Origin: an uncultured Bacteroides sp.
GTDB lineage: Bacteria > Bacteroidota > Bacteroidia > Bacteroidales > Bacteroidaceae
NCBI GenBank assembly: GCA_944320865.1
Contig: CALUJC010000022.1
Location: 1-54,051 of the forward strand
Length of the DNA stretch: 54,051 nucleotides
Direction of reading: 5' to 3'
The first letter of the stretch is position 1; the number at the start of each line of letters is the position of its first letter. The translations under genes were made by a program, and so were the position numbers. The notes under the pieces are model-generated. The model made no database searches. It was given only the letters and a program-made list of their open reading frames with translations, and was not told the origin of the DNA. Shown piece after piece: positions 34,899-43,474 of the stretch.

Positions 34899-34976
34899 AG
34901 GCTGTAATCTAACGGTATGCTAAATAGTAACTCAACGATGTTTTAAGAATAACCCGACACGAACAAAGCAAGAACC

Positions 34977-35432
34977 ATGAACAAAAAAGAACTTCAGGTA
35001 GCCGCGCTGGAAAACGGCACTGTCATTGACCATATACCCTCCGAAAGGCTGTTTACCGTGGTGTCCCTTCTCGGATTGAAACATATGAAGAACAACATTA
35101 CCATAGGTTTCAACTTGAAAAGTAAAAAACTAGGCACTAAAGGTATCATCAAGATAGCCGACAAGTTTTTTTGTGACGACGAAATTAACCGCATAGCTGT
35201 AGTAGCACCCAACGTGAAGCTGAATATCATACGCAACTATGAGGTAGTTGAGAAACGTGAGGTGTGCCTGCCTGACGAACTTTGCGGAATCGTGAAATGT
35301 GCCAATCCCAAGTGCATCACAAATAACGAACCCATGCCAACGCGGTTTCATGTGGTAGATAAAGAGAAATGCATCATCAAATGCCACTATTGCGAAAAAG
35401 AGCAAAGTAGGGAAGAAATAACAATAGTATAA
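34977..35432 (+). CDS. pyrI: Aspartate carbamoyltransferase, regulatory subunit
   Basis: PyrI binds CTP and ATP and relays feedback control to PyrB. The 151 residues comprise the nucleotide-binding domain (with [11 protein letters not shown] near the N-terminus) and a zinc domain with two cysteine pairs, CANPKC and CIIKCHYC, at about 109-138, which make the contact with PyrB. Length is typical. The stop codon TAA coincides with the left copy of a 3-bp duplication flanking a MITE-like element, so the insertion lies directly at the gene end without changing the protein. Confidence 0.96.
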   Translation: MNKKELQVAALENGTVIDHIPSERLFTVVSLLGLKHMKNNITIGFNLKSKKLGTKGIIKIADKFFCDDEINRIAVVAPNVKLNIIRNYEVVEKREVCLPDELCGIVKCANPKCITNNEPMPTRFHVVDKEKCIIKCHYCEKEQSREEITIV

Positions 35433-35605
35433 GAGCCTGTTTAAATTTTCCTCTTTTAAGTTTTTATCAGCCCCTTTTTGAGCCTCTTTCCGGTCTCTTT
35501 TCCTGTTGTTATTCGTCACGTAGCCCGCTACGCTCCTCATGACAACAGAAAAATATCCTCGAAAACAGCCCTCAAAATGAGGCTGAGCAAAATTTAAACA
35601 GGCTC
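35433..35605. mobile_element. MITE-like palindromic element at the pyrI stop codon
   Basis: A 173-base element begins GAGCCTGTTTAAATTTT (35433-35449) and ends with its exact inverse (35589-35605). Internal arms also pair, for example CTGTTGT...CGTAG against CTACG...ACAACAG, so the whole element is an imperfect palindrome. TAA occurs directly on both sides (35430-35432 and 35606-35608), which looks like a 3-bp target duplication as made by IS5-type transposases. It encodes nothing. It could act as the pyrBI transcript end. Confidence 0.7.
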
Positions 35606-35692
35606 TAAATGAAGGACTAAAAATGAAGAATCTTCAAGAATACTGCATGGAAATTCATCATTTAAATTCTTCATCTTTAATTTTTGATTTAT

Positions 35693-36271
35693 ATGAAGCA
35701 AGACTGGAAACCTGGCACCTTGATTTACCCACTGCCTGCCGTGCTGGTGAGTTGCGGAAGCACACCGGAAGAGTATAATCTGCTTACGGTGGCATGGACA
35801 GGTACCCTCTGCACCAATCCACCCATGTGCTACATCTCCGTGCGACGTGAACGCCATTCGTATGACATTATAAAACGTAACATGGAGTTTGTCATTAACC
35901 TCACTACGAAAGACATGGCCCGTGCCACGGATTGGTGTGGTGTCCGCTCGGGAAAGAACTATGACAAATTTAAGGAAATGGGACTTACCCCAGGTCCGTG
36001 TACAATAGTCAATGCCCCGCTTGTTGAAGAATCTCCCTTATGCATAGAATGCCGTGTAAAAGAAATAGTTTCGCTGGGTTCTCATGACATGTTCATAGCT
36101 GATGTAGTAAATATCCGTGCCGATGACAAATACTTGAATCCAGAAACTGGTAAATTGGAATTGGCAGAAACCAATCCACTGGTTTACGTGCATGGCGGAT
36201 ATTACGAATTGGGAGATAAAATAGGCAAATTCGGATGGTCAGTTGAAAAAAAGACAAATAGTAAACAATGA
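35693..36271 (+). CDS. Flavin reductase-like (FMN-binding split barrel) protein
   Basis: The 192-residue protein matches the flavin reductase-like domain family. It begins with the typical KPGTLIYPLPAVLVSCG strand, then NLLTVAWTGTLCTNPPMCYISVRRERHSYDIIKRN and VINLTTKDMARATDWCGVRSGKNYDKF. Later it has IECRVKEIVSLGSHDMFIADVV. Such proteins bind FMN and either reduce free flavin or act in uncharacterised redox reactions. The ATG at 35693 is preferred over an in-frame TTG at 35684. The stop overlaps the start of the following barrel gene (ATGA), so the two are probably translated together, although no functional link is evident. Confidence 0.9.
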   Translation: MKQDWKPGTLIYPLPAVLVSCGSTPEEYNLLTVAWTGTLCTNPPMCYISVRRERHSYDIIKRNMEFVINLTTKDMARATDWCGVRSGKNYDKFKEMGLTPGPCTIVNAPLVEESPLCIECRVKEIVSLGSHDMFIADVVNIRADDKYLNPETGKLELAETNPLVYVHGGYYELGDKIGKFGWSVEKKTNSKQ

Positions 36272-37011
36272 AAAGAGCATTGCTCATAGGTGTGTGTATT
36301 TTTGCCTTCGCTACCATGTGGGGGCAAAATAGCCCTATGCACAAAGTGCCTCAAACGACTCCACACTACGACCGTCCGGTAAACTTCGGATTCAAGGGAG
36401 GCTTCACTTCCTCGTTGTTTTTAGTTTCTGACCTTAATGTAAACGGGGTTTCCATCAAGGAAGTCCAAAACAACTATAAGATAGGCTATTTCGGTTCTGT
36501 ATTCATGCGAATCAATTTCGAGCGGCATTTCCTTCAGCCGGAGGTATCATATAATGTCAATCGGTGCAACATTACCTTCAGAAAGCCTTTGGAGGACGAC
36601 GCACCGATAGGTACCATCCCGGCCGAGGCCTCCATTACATCCTCCATCCATAGCATAGACGTTCCCGTCATTTACGGATACAATTTCATCAAGGAAGGCC
36701 CATATAGCTTGGCGGTATTCGGCGGTCCCAAGATACGCTACATCATAAACAAGCAAAGCGATATTGATTTTGAGAACTTCGACCAACATAATATCAAAGA
36801 AACACTTCACCCCCTGAACATCAGCTTTACGCTGGGAGTGGCGGTTAATATTTCGCGCATATTCTTTGATTTCCGTTATGACCTCGGTCTGCACAATATG
36901 TCCAGACGCATCTCCTACGAACTTCCACCCGATGCCACGGGTGAGGATTATGGAATACACTTCAGCCGGAGAGATAACGTGCTGAGCTTCTCGCTAGGCG
37001 TTCTTTTATAA
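36268..37011 (+). CDS. PorT-family outer-membrane beta-barrel protein
   Basis: This 247-residue exported protein has a signal peptide (MKRALLIGVCIFAFATMWGQ). An eight-stranded-type barrel of alternating residues follows: NFGFKGGFTSSLFLV at the first strand, FERHFLQPEVSYN, VPVIYGYNF, LAVFGGPKIRYII, and the closing VLSFSLGVLL. This pattern fits the porin-like PorT/outer membrane beta-barrel family, common in Bacteroidetes and mostly of unknown function. It overlaps the flavin reductase gene by 4 bases. Confidence 0.85.
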   Translation: MKRALLIGVCIFAFATMWGQNSPMHKVPQTTPHYDRPVNFGFKGGFTSSLFLVSDLNVNGVSIKEVQNNYKIGYFGSVFMRINFERHFLQPEVSYNVNRCNITFRKPLEDDAPIGTIPAEASITSSIHSIDVPVIYGYNFIKEGPYSLAVFGGPKIRYIINKQSDIDFENFDQHNIKETLHPLNISFTLGVAVNISRIFFDFRYDLGLHNMSRRISYELPPDATGEDYGIHFSRRDNVLSFSLGVLL

Positions 37012-37042
37012 GCGTTTCACAAGAAATATCGACTTTTTTACG

Positions 37043-37050
37043 TACCTTTG
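37043..37050 (+). promoter_or_regulatory. -7 element for the DUF5063-exonuclease-methyltransferase genes
   Basis: TACCTTTG, a full TAnnTTTG match, lies 20 bases before the ATG of the DUF5063 gene. Confidence 0.6.
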
Positions 37051-37070
37051 CACGAAAAGTTGTCATAACA

Positions 37071-37661
37071 ATGAAAGAAAAAAGCCAAGTGATATTCGAC
37101 CGCGACGTAATAGAGTTTGTTACAGTTGCCGCCGAATTCTGTAATTATATGGAACGGACAGAGGGTATTAAACGCTCCGGCTTTGTAGACACTACCCTGA
37201 AAATTCTCCCTCTGCTTTACCTAAAGGCCTCCTTACTGCCCGAATGCCACACCATAGGTGAAGATTTGCCAGAAAACTATGTGACTGAAGAAGTTTACGA
37301 GGTGCTTCGCATGAACCTCTCGGGTCTGTTAGCCGGGCAAGATGCTTATCTAGACGTGTTTGTAGAAGACATGAAATATAGCGACCAGCCCATCACCCGA
37401 TACATTTCGGAAGATTTGGCAGACATTTACCAAGATATCAAGGATTTTATTTTCGTTTTCCAACTAGGGCTGAACGAAACGATGAATGATTCGCTCGCTA
37501 TTTGTCAAGAGAACTTCCGCGAGTACTGGGGACAGAAACTTGTAAACACCCTGCGTGCCTTGCACGAAGTGAAGTATACGCAAACAGAAGAGGAAGAAGA
37601 AGACATTGAAAAGGAAGACAATTGCGGATGCTGTTGCCACGGACACCACCATCACGACTAA
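37071..37661 (+). CDS. DUF5063 domain protein with Cys/His-rich tail
   Basis: This 196-residue, largely helical cytoplasmic protein belongs to the Bacteroidetes DUF5063 family, recognised from VIEFVTVAAEFCNYMERTE, LKILPLLYLKASLLPE and a conserved QENFREYWGQKLVNTLRALHE. Its function is unknown. The C-terminus is unusual: an acidic run (EEEEEDIEKED) leads into NCGCCCHGHHHHD, which could bind metal ions. It is the first of three co-oriented genes (20 bases to the exonuclease), so a link to nucleic acid metabolism is possible but unproven. Confidence 0.85.
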   Translation: MKEKSQVIFDRDVIEFVTVAAEFCNYMERTEGIKRSGFVDTTLKILPLLYLKASLLPECHTIGEDLPENYVTEEVYEVLRMNLSGLLAGQDAYLDVFVEDMKYSDQPITRYISEDLADIYQDIKDFIFVFQLGLNETMNDSLAICQENFREYWGQKLVNTLRALHEVKYTQTEEEEEDIEKEDNCGCCCHGHHHHD

Positions 37662-37680
37662 CTTGAGAGGAGGACGGTAA

Positions 37681-38307
37681 ATGATGATTATAAAGCGAAC
37701 CATTGACAAAGAAACCCTGAACGAACTACCTAAGGCCTTCTTTCAAGGACAAATACACGTGGCACAAACACCAACGGAAGCCGAAAAAGCAGTAGAATAC
37801 CTAAAGCAGTATCCTATAGTAGGAATTGATAGCGAAACTCGACCTTCCTTCAGCAAAGGTAAACAATACAAAGTAGCACTGTTACAGGTCTCCACACCCG
37901 ACCATTGTTTCCTTTTTCGCCTCAATCTGACGGGGCTCACCTTGCCTGTCATCACTCTGCTAGAGAGTCCCTCCATAACCAAAGTAGGCCTTTCGCTGCA
38001 CGACGACTTCATGATGCTACATAAACGTGCGCCTTTCCAGCCACGAGCCTATGTGGAATTACAGGAATACGTGCGCCCCTTCGGCATACAAGATAAAAGC
38101 TTGCAAAAAATATACGGTATATTGTTCAACGAAAAGATATCGAAAACGCAACGCCTGTCCAACTGGGAAGCGCCCGTACTGACCGAGCCACAAAAGCTCT
38201 ATGCCGCTACCGACGCCTGGGCATGCCTCAACATCTACAACCGACTGCAAGAGCTTAAAGCATCGGGCGATTTCCAAATAGAAGAAAAAGTGGAAGAAAG
38301 AGATTGA
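37681..38307 (+). CDS. 3'-5' exonuclease domain protein (RNase D/WRN-like)
   Basis: The 208-residue single-domain DEDD exonuclease degrades nucleic acid 3' ends with two metal ions. Exo I is IVGIDSETR (Asp and Glu), Exo II is the Asp in VGLSLHDDFMML, and Exo III is LYAATDAWACLNIY with Tyr and Asp. No HRDC domain follows, so it is shorter than RNase D and resembles the stand-alone WRN-type exonucleases of Bacteroidetes. It lies 20 bases after the DUF5063 gene and 46 before an rRNA methyltransferase-like gene, a plausible RNA-related operon. Confidence 0.9.
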   Translation: MMIIKRTIDKETLNELPKAFFQGQIHVAQTPTEAEKAVEYLKQYPIVGIDSETRPSFSKGKQYKVALLQVSTPDHCFLFRLNLTGLTLPVITLLESPSITKVGLSLHDDFMMLHKRAPFQPRAYVELQEYVRPFGIQDKSLQKIYGILFNEKISKTQRLSNWEAPVLTEPQKLYAATDAWACLNIYNRLQELKASGDFQIEEKVEERD

Positions 38308-38353
38308 TAACACAAAAAAGTACGGATTTTTTTCATCTTCAAAAAAAACAATA

Positions 38354-39568
38354 ATGGAAACAAGTAAGCAACCCATGCATAGGATACAGCTGAAACCAGG
38401 AAAAGAAGAATCACTGAAACGCTTCCACCCTTGGGTGTTCTCGGGTGCCATAGCCCGCATCGAAGGAAAACCCGAAGAAGGAGAAATAGTGGAAGTACGC
38501 ACTGCACAAGACAAATTCATCGCAAAAGGCCACTACCAAATAGGCAGCATAGCAGTGCGAGTATTAACGTTTGACCCACAAGAGGATATTAACGCTGATT
38601 TTTGGCGTCGTCGCTTAGCTGCCGCTTATGCCTTGCGCCGCAGCATAGGACTAACGGAACGAAACGACAACAACACCTACCGTTTAATACATGGAGAAGG
38701 CGACAACCTGCCCGGACTGGTGGTGGACGTGTACGGACGCACGGCCGTAATGCAAGCCCATTCCGCAGGAATGCATCTGGAGCGCATGACTATTGCTCGG
38801 ACACTGGCCGAAGTAATGAAAGGGCGTGTAGACAATGTTTACTACAAGTCGGAAAACACACTACCCTTTAAAGCCGATCTATATCCCGAAAACGGCTTTC
38901 TGATACAGAATGTAGAAGATGAAACCACGGATATTGCTACAGAATATGGACTGAAGTTCCACATTGACTGGTTGAAAGGACAAAAAACAGGCTTCTTTAT
39001 CGACCAGCGCGAAAACCGCGCATTGCTAGAACGCTACGCCCAAGGAAGACGGGTACTCAACATGTTCTGCTACACAGGCGGCTTCTCGGTATACGCTATG
39101 CGTGGAGGTGCCGAACTAGTACACTCAGTGGACAGCTCAGGTAAAGCCATCGACCTGACGGACAAGAACATTGCGCTGAACTTTCCTGGAGATGGACGTC
39201 ATCAATCGTATGCTGAAGATGCCTTCAAGTACCTTGACCGCATGGAGAAAGGTACCTACGACCTCATCGTGCTCGACCCGCCAGCCTTTGCCAAACACCG
39301 CGACGCCCTACGCAATGCCCTCTTGGGCTATCGCAAACTTAACCACAAAGCCTTTGAGAAAATCAAACCTGGCGGTATTTTGTTCACCTTCTCGTGTTCG
39401 CAAGCCGTCAATAAAGAACAGTTCCGCACGGCGGTTTTCACCGCTGCAGCCCTATCGGGGCGGAATGTCCGCATCCTGCATCAACTGACCCAACCAGCAG
39501 ATCATCCCGTAAACATATACCACCCCGAAGGGGAATACCTGAAAGGATTGGTACTCTATGTTGAATGA
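38354..39568 (+). CDS. Class I SAM-dependent rRNA methyltransferase (RlmI-like)
   Basis: The 404-residue protein has an N-terminal PUA domain (RFHPWVFSGAIARIEGKPEEG and GHYQIGSIAVRVLTF), an RlmI-type central domain (RLIHGEGDNLPGLVVDVYG and DWLKGQKTGFFIDQRENR) and a Rossmann methyltransferase with SAM motif NMFCYTGGFSVYAM and catalytic-region LDPPAFAK. Enterobacterial RlmI makes m5C1962 in 23S rRNA; this protein is a clear relative, though the exact nucleotide is not certain. The likely catalytic cysteine lies in TFSCSQAV. It ends just before a 359-base intergenic region with a candidate small RNA. Confidence 0.92.
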   Translation: METSKQPMHRIQLKPGKEESLKRFHPWVFSGAIARIEGKPEEGEIVEVRTAQDKFIAKGHYQIGSIAVRVLTFDPQEDINADFWRRRLAAAYALRRSIGLTERNDNNTYRLIHGEGDNLPGLVVDVYGRTAVMQAHSAGMHLERMTIARTLAEVMKGRVDNVYYKSENTLPFKADLYPENGFLIQNVEDETTDIATEYGLKFHIDWLKGQKTGFFIDQRENRALLERYAQGRRVLNMFCYTGGFSVYAMRGGAELVHSVDSSGKAIDLTDKNIALNFPGDGRHQSYAEDAFKYLDRMEKGTYDLIVLDPPAFAKHRDALRNALLGYRKLNHKAFEKIKPGGILFTFSCSQAVNKEQFRTAVFTAAALSGRNVRILHQLTQPADHPVNIYHPEGEYLKGLVLYVE

Positions 39569-39623
39569 AAAACAGAGTATATACTTAAATATGGTTAATA
39601 AACAAGAGATTTTCATGGAAATA

Positions 39624-39655
39624 TTTGGAGGTATAGGGTAAACCCCATACCTTTG
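39624..39655 (+). promoter_or_regulatory. Strong consensus promoter for the candidate small RNA
   Basis: TTTG (39624-39627), a 20-bp spacer and TACCTTTG (39648-39655) form an ideal Bacteroidetes promoter. A dyad, GGTATAGGG (39630-39638) against CCCCATACC (39643-39651), fills the spacer and overlaps the -7 box, so a repressor or alternative factor may bind there. Confidence 0.7.
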
Positions 39656-39661
39656 CACTGT

Positions 39662-39729
39662 GTTTTTCATGGTATTAGATTTAAGGTTAATAAAGATTGG
39701 GTGTCTGGGATAGATGCCCTTCTTTTTTT
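39662..39729 (+). ncRNA. Candidate small RNA of about 68 nt
   Basis: Starting about 7 bases after the promoter -7 box, the transcript would end at a hairpin GGGTGTCT (39699-39706) / AGATGCCC (39712-39719), fully paired with two G-U pairs, followed by TTCTTTTTTT (39720-39729). No open frame is present. The body, around TTTTTCATGGTATTAGATTT, resembles a sequence I remember seeing repeatedly in Bacteroides genomes, but I cannot verify that here. It could also be a terminated leader for the transporter downstream, which however has its own promoter. Confidence 0.6.
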
Positions 39730-39794
39730 ATATACCTACCACAAAAAATTTCCCTCTTTTTTCAGTCCCATACCCTTGAAAAAGCCTTCTTACA

Positions 39795-39826
39795 TTTGCA
39801 TTTCTGACTTCGGCATCGTACATTTG
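39795..39826 (+). promoter_or_regulatory. Promoter of the nucleoside transporter operon
   Basis: TTTG (39795-39798), 20 bp and TACATTTG (39819-39826) match the consensus. The -33 box is itself the end of another TACATTTG (39791-39798), so two -7-like boxes stand 28 bp apart and a second start site is possible. Confidence 0.65.
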
Positions 39827-39927
39827 CAAGATTGAAATCAAAAAGTCAAGAAGCAAGAAACAGAGAAAAAGATACCTGTATTCCGTCCTACTTGACATCT
39901 CAACTTCTTAACCAAATAATACTAAAA

Positions 39928-41175
39928 ATGGGCATTAAAATCCGACTTACCGTCATGCAATTCTTCCAGTTCTTCGTTTGGGGGGCATGGCTCATATCAT
40001 TGGGAGGCTACATGGGAAACGCCTTGCACTTTGAGGGAGGCGAAATAGGTGCAATTTTTGCTACCGGAGGCATAGCCGCCCTGTTTATGCCAGGACTCAC
40101 CGGCATCATCGCAGACAAATGGATAAACGCTGAACGGCTGTATGGCCTACTCCACCTAGTAGGCGCAGGGGCATTGCTTTACGCCTCGACTGCTACCAGT
40201 TACAACCAGATGTATTGGGCCATGCTTCTCAACATGTTGGCTTACATGCCTACGCTTTCACTGGCCAACACGGTGTCGTATAATGCATTGGAAAAGCACA
40301 ACTTGGATCTTGTAAAAGACTTTCCTCCCATCCGCGTATGGGGTACGGTGGGTTTCATCTGCGCCATGTGGGCGGTGGATTTGACTGGATTCAAGGCCAG
40401 CGCCGCCCAGCTCTATGTGGCTGCCATCTCGGCCGCCGCACTGGGGTTATATGCTTTCAGCCTTCCTCCCTGCCCACCCCAGCGCAGCGAAGGTAAGACG
40501 ATGCTTTCAGCTTTCGGACTGGACGCCTTGGTATTATTCAAGCGAAAAAAGATGGCTATCTTCTTCCTGTTCTCCATGCTACTGGGAGCCGCGTTGCAAA
40601 TCACCAACACGTATGGCGACCTTTTCTTAGGCTCATTTGCCTCTATACCCGAATATGCCGACTCATTTGGTGTGAAGCACTCCGTCATCCTGCTTTCCAT
40701 CTCTCAAATGAGCGAAACATTGTTTATCTTGGCTATTCCTTTCTTTTTGAAACACTTCGGCATCAAAAAAGTCATGCTTATCAGTATGTTCGCATGGGTA
40801 TTCCGTTTTGGTCTGTTTGGGTTAGGCAATCCTGGTGACGGCCTGTGGATGCTCATTCTATCCATGATAGTTTATGGCATGGCTTTCGACTTCTTTAACG
40901 TGTCCGGCTCGCTATTCACTGAAATGGAAGCACATCCCAGCATACGTGCCAGCGCACAAGGCCTGTTCTTCATGATGACCAACGGAGTAGGTGCTTTCAT
41001 CGGCGGACATGCCAGTGGAGCCGTAGTAGACGCATTCTCCACTTATGAAAATGGATTATTAATCAGCCGGGATTGGACACCCATCTGGCTCATTTTCGCA
41101 GGATATGCATTGACCATAGGCATCTTGTTCGGACTTATATTCCGTTACAAGCATATCCCGGAAAACAAACAATAA
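39928..41175 (+). CDS. Nucleoside:H+ symporter family MFS transporter (NupG/XapB-like)
   Basis: This inner-membrane transporter has 415 residues and about 12 helices. The start MGIKIRLTVMQFFQFFVWGAW is a signature of the nucleoside:proton symporter family, as are the IIADKWINAERLYGLLHL loop and FPPIRVWGTVGFI near the middle. It probably imports nucleosides. The frame extends 32 codons upstream, but the preferred ATG at 39928 starts directly at the conserved N-terminus, 102 bases behind a good promoter. It is followed at 11 bases by the bifunctional nuclease gene, beginning a five-gene run. Confidence 0.92.
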   Translation: MGIKIRLTVMQFFQFFVWGAWLISLGGYMGNALHFEGGEIGAIFATGGIAALFMPGLTGIIADKWINAERLYGLLHLVGAGALLYASTATSYNQMYWAMLLNMLAYMPTLSLANTVSYNALEKHNLDLVKDFPPIRVWGTVGFICAMWAVDLTGFKASAAQLYVAAISAAALGLYAFSLPPCPPQRSEGKTMLSAFGLDALVLFKRKKMAIFFLFSMLLGAALQITNTYGDLFLGSFASIPEYADSFGVKHSVILLSISQMSETLFILAIPFFLKHFGIKKVMLISMFAWVFRFGLFGLGNPGDGLWMLILSMIVYGMAFDFFNVSGSLFTEMEAHPSIRASAQGLFFMMTNGVGAFIGGHASGAVVDAFSTYENGLLISRDWTPIWLIFAGYALTIGILFGLIFRYKHIPENKQ

Positions 41176-41186
41176 ATTTACGCGTT

Positions 41187-41798
41187 ATGAACAACCGGAA
41201 AAAAGTAGAACTTGAAGTACTCAACATTACCAATAGCCACCTACAGGCAGGAGCCTTTGCCTTGGTTCTGCTCGAGAAAGACGGCACACGCCAATTGCCT
41301 GTTATCATAGGAGCCACCGAGGCACAAGCCATCATCCTGGAACTGAAAGGTATCAACCCACCACGGCCACTCACCCATGCCCTATTTGTATCCGTGCTCG
41401 AAGCTCTCGGGGCACAGCTATTGCGCGTGCTTATTTACAAGGTAGAGGGTGGAGTATACTATGCCTACCTGTACTTACGGGCGGGCGATACCATCTTCCG
41501 GGTAGACTCGCGCACCAGTGATGCTATCGTACTTGCCCTGCGCATGGCTGCCCCCATATTAATTTATGAAGACATACTCGAAACTGGACAGATACGAATA
41601 AACAACCCGGATGAAGGGAAACAAGGAGAAGCGGAAGACTACACAAAAGAAAGCCATCCACACCCTCTGGACAAGCAACACGAACCCTCGCTCGCCTCCT
41701 TAAAGACTGCCTTGGAAAAAGCTATCGAAAAAGAAAACTACGAACAAGCCGCTGTGCTCCGCGACAAAATTAACCAACTCACCCAAACCGCCCGATAA
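41187..41798 (+). CDS. Bifunctional nuclease (BFN/DUF151) protein with UVR motif
   Basis: The 203-residue protein has a DUF151/BFN domain at about 1-130 (VELEVLNITNSHLQAGAFALVLLEK, LPVIIGATEAQAIIL, TFRVDSRTSDAIVLALR-like IFRVDSRTSDAIVLALRM) and a C-terminal UVR motif (LKTALEKAIEKENYEQAAVLRDKINQL). Plant relatives show DNase and RNase activity; bacterial roles are poorly known. UVR motifs mediate contacts between UvrB and UvrC, hinting at a link to nucleic acid repair or protein interaction. The start at 41187 gives the conserved N-terminus; the longer frame from 41073 overlaps the transporter. Confidence 0.9.
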   Translation: MNNRKKVELEVLNITNSHLQAGAFALVLLEKDGTRQLPVIIGATEAQAIILELKGINPPRPLTHALFVSVLEALGAQLLRVLIYKVEGGVYYAYLYLRAGDTIFRVDSRTSDAIVLALRMAAPILIYEDILETGQIRINNPDEGKQGEAEDYTKESHPHPLDKQHEPSLASLKTALEKAIEKENYEQAAVLRDKINQLTQTAR

Positions 41799-41805
41799 CA
41801 CCTTT

Positions 41806-42504
41806 ATGCACGTATTCTATACACCCGACATACAGAAAAAAGCCGAATTGCCTGAAGAAGAAGCCTTACACGCCATCCGCGTATTGCGTCTCCAAGCAGG
41901 GGATGAAATACACCTGACCGACGGGCAAGGTAACTTTTACCAAGCCCGTATAGCCGCCACAGGAGGCAAACGATGCCTGGTCAACATACAGGAAACCATC
42001 CCCCAACCCCCTCTTTGGAAAGGGCACCTCCACATAGCCATGGCACCCACCAAAAACATGGACCGTACAGAGTGGTTTGCTGAAAAAGCTACCGAAATAG
42101 GCTTTGACGAATTGACTTTCCTGAATTGCCGGTATTCGGAAAGAAGAGTAATAAAAACGGAGCGAATTAACAAAATCATTATATCCGCCATTAAGCAGTC
42201 ACTTAAAGCACGCCTGCCAAAACTGAACGAGATGACTGATTTCGACCGATTCATCCGCCAGCCTTTTCCCGGACAAAAGTTTATAGCCCATTGCTATCCA
42301 GGCGAAAAAACATTGTTGAAAGATGTGGTGCAACCCGGTACAAATGCAGTCGTACTCATAGGTCCCGAAGGAGACTTCAGTGAAGATGAAGTAGCACATG
42401 CGGAAGCGTGCGGATTCATCCCCATCAGCTTAGGCCGTTCCCGTTTACGTACGGAAACGGCCGCACTTGTAGCCTGCCACATACTGAATCTGCAAAACCA
42501 ATAA
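41806..42504 (+). CDS. rsmE: 16S rRNA (uracil-1498-N3)-methyltransferase
   Basis: RsmE methylates N3 of U1498 in 16S rRNA. The 232-residue sequence has an N-terminal PUA-like domain (HAIRVLRLQAGDEIHLTDGQG) and a SPOUT knotted methyltransferase domain. The latter shows MAPTKNMDRTEWFAEKATEIG, RINKIIISAIKQSLKA, and the SAM-binding knot IGPEGDFSEDEVAHA followed by SLGRSRLRTETAAL. Length is slightly short of the 240 typical elsewhere but normal for Bacteroidales. Only 7 bases separate it from the preceding stop, and miaA follows 16 bases later. Confidence 0.95.
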   Translation: MHVFYTPDIQKKAELPEEEALHAIRVLRLQAGDEIHLTDGQGNFYQARIAATGGKRCLVNIQETIPQPPLWKGHLHIAMAPTKNMDRTEWFAEKATEIGFDELTFLNCRYSERRVIKTERINKIIISAIKQSLKARLPKLNEMTDFDRFIRQPFPGQKFIAHCYPGEKTLLKDVVQPGTNAVVLIGPEGDFSEDEVAHAEACGFIPISLGRSRLRTETAALVACHILNLQNQ

Positions 42505-42520
42505 CTCCCCCTGCGCTACT

Positions 42521-43450
42521 ATGTCCTCCTATGACTTGATTACCATCCTCGGGCCTACGGCTTCCGGGAAAACATCCTTGGCCACCGCACTTGCTGACAA
42601 ACTGAATGCAGAAATCATCAGTGCCGACTCCCGCCAAGTGTACTGCGGCATGGATATCGGTACGGGGAAAGACCTGGCCGATTATACCATCAACGGGAAA
42701 CACATCCCCTACCACCTAATAGACATCGTGAAGCCGGGTTATAAATACAATGTATTCGAGTATCAGCGCGATTTTCTCTCCGCCTACAACGATATCCGCC
42801 AGCGGGGCAAATTCCCCATACTGTGCGGAGGCACAGGTCTCTACATAGAGTCCGTACTGAAAGGATACCGCCTCTTGCCTGTACCCGAAAACCCGGAGCT
42901 TCGCACACGCCTTTCCGGCATGACGCTGGAAGAACTGACCGCCCTGCTCCGTACATACAAGACACTACACAACACTACTGATGTAGACACCCCCAAGCGT
43001 GCCATCCGAGCCATAGAAATCGAAGAATACTATCGTACTGCACCAGTGAGCGAGCGTTCCTTTCCCCGATTGGAGAGCCTCATCGTCGGGGTAAGCATCG
43101 ACCGGGACTTGCGTCGTGAGAAGATTACCCGCCGCCTGCGCCAACGTCTGGACGAAGGCATGGTCGACGAGGTACGCCAATTATTGGACAAGGGGCTGAC
43201 TCCGGACGACCTCATCTACTATGGGTTGGAGTATAAATACATCACCCTGCATGTCATCGGCCAACTTTCCTTTGACGATATGTTTACCCGGTTGGAAACC
43301 GCCATCCACCAGTTTGCCAAGCGGCAGATGACGTGGTTCCGGGGCATGGAACGTCGCGGTTTTGTCATACACTGGGTGGATGCATCCTTGCCCATGGAAG
43401 AAAAGATTGCCTTCATTAGGCAGAAACTTCAAGAGAATGACTATATTTGA
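42521..43450 (+). CDS. miaA: tRNA dimethylallyltransferase
   Basis: MiaA adds a dimethylallyl group to A37 of tRNAs that read codons starting with U. The 309-residue protein has the P-loop GPTASGKTS (about 11-19), the DSRQVYCGMDIGTGKD substrate motif, YHLIDIVKPGYKYNVFEYQRD, the CGGTGLYIESVLKGY block and the C-terminal QFAKRQMTWFRG. Length is normal. The central insertion found in many MiaA proteins is short here. It lies between rsmE and a lipid kinase gene with small gaps, suggesting one transcript. Confidence 0.96.
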   Translation: MSSYDLITILGPTASGKTSLATALADKLNAEIISADSRQVYCGMDIGTGKDLADYTINGKHIPYHLIDIVKPGYKYNVFEYQRDFLSAYNDIRQRGKFPILCGGTGLYIESVLKGYRLLPVPENPELRTRLSGMTLEELTALLRTYKTLHNTTDVDTPKRAIRAIEIEEYYRTAPVSERSFPRLESLIVGVSIDRDLRREKITRRLRQRLDEGMVDEVRQLLDKGLTPDDLIYYGLEYKYITLHVIGQLSFDDMFTRLETAIHQFAKRQMTWFRGMERRGFVIHWVDASLPMEEKIAFIRQKLQENDYI

Positions 43451-43474
43451 CCCCACAAAAAAACAGATAAAGCC

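Noticed and set aside
35433-35605. Possible small gene or riboswitch after pyrI
   Set aside because: Perfect terminal inverted repeats and flanking TAA duplication fit a MITE better, and no open frame or known aptamer motif is visible.
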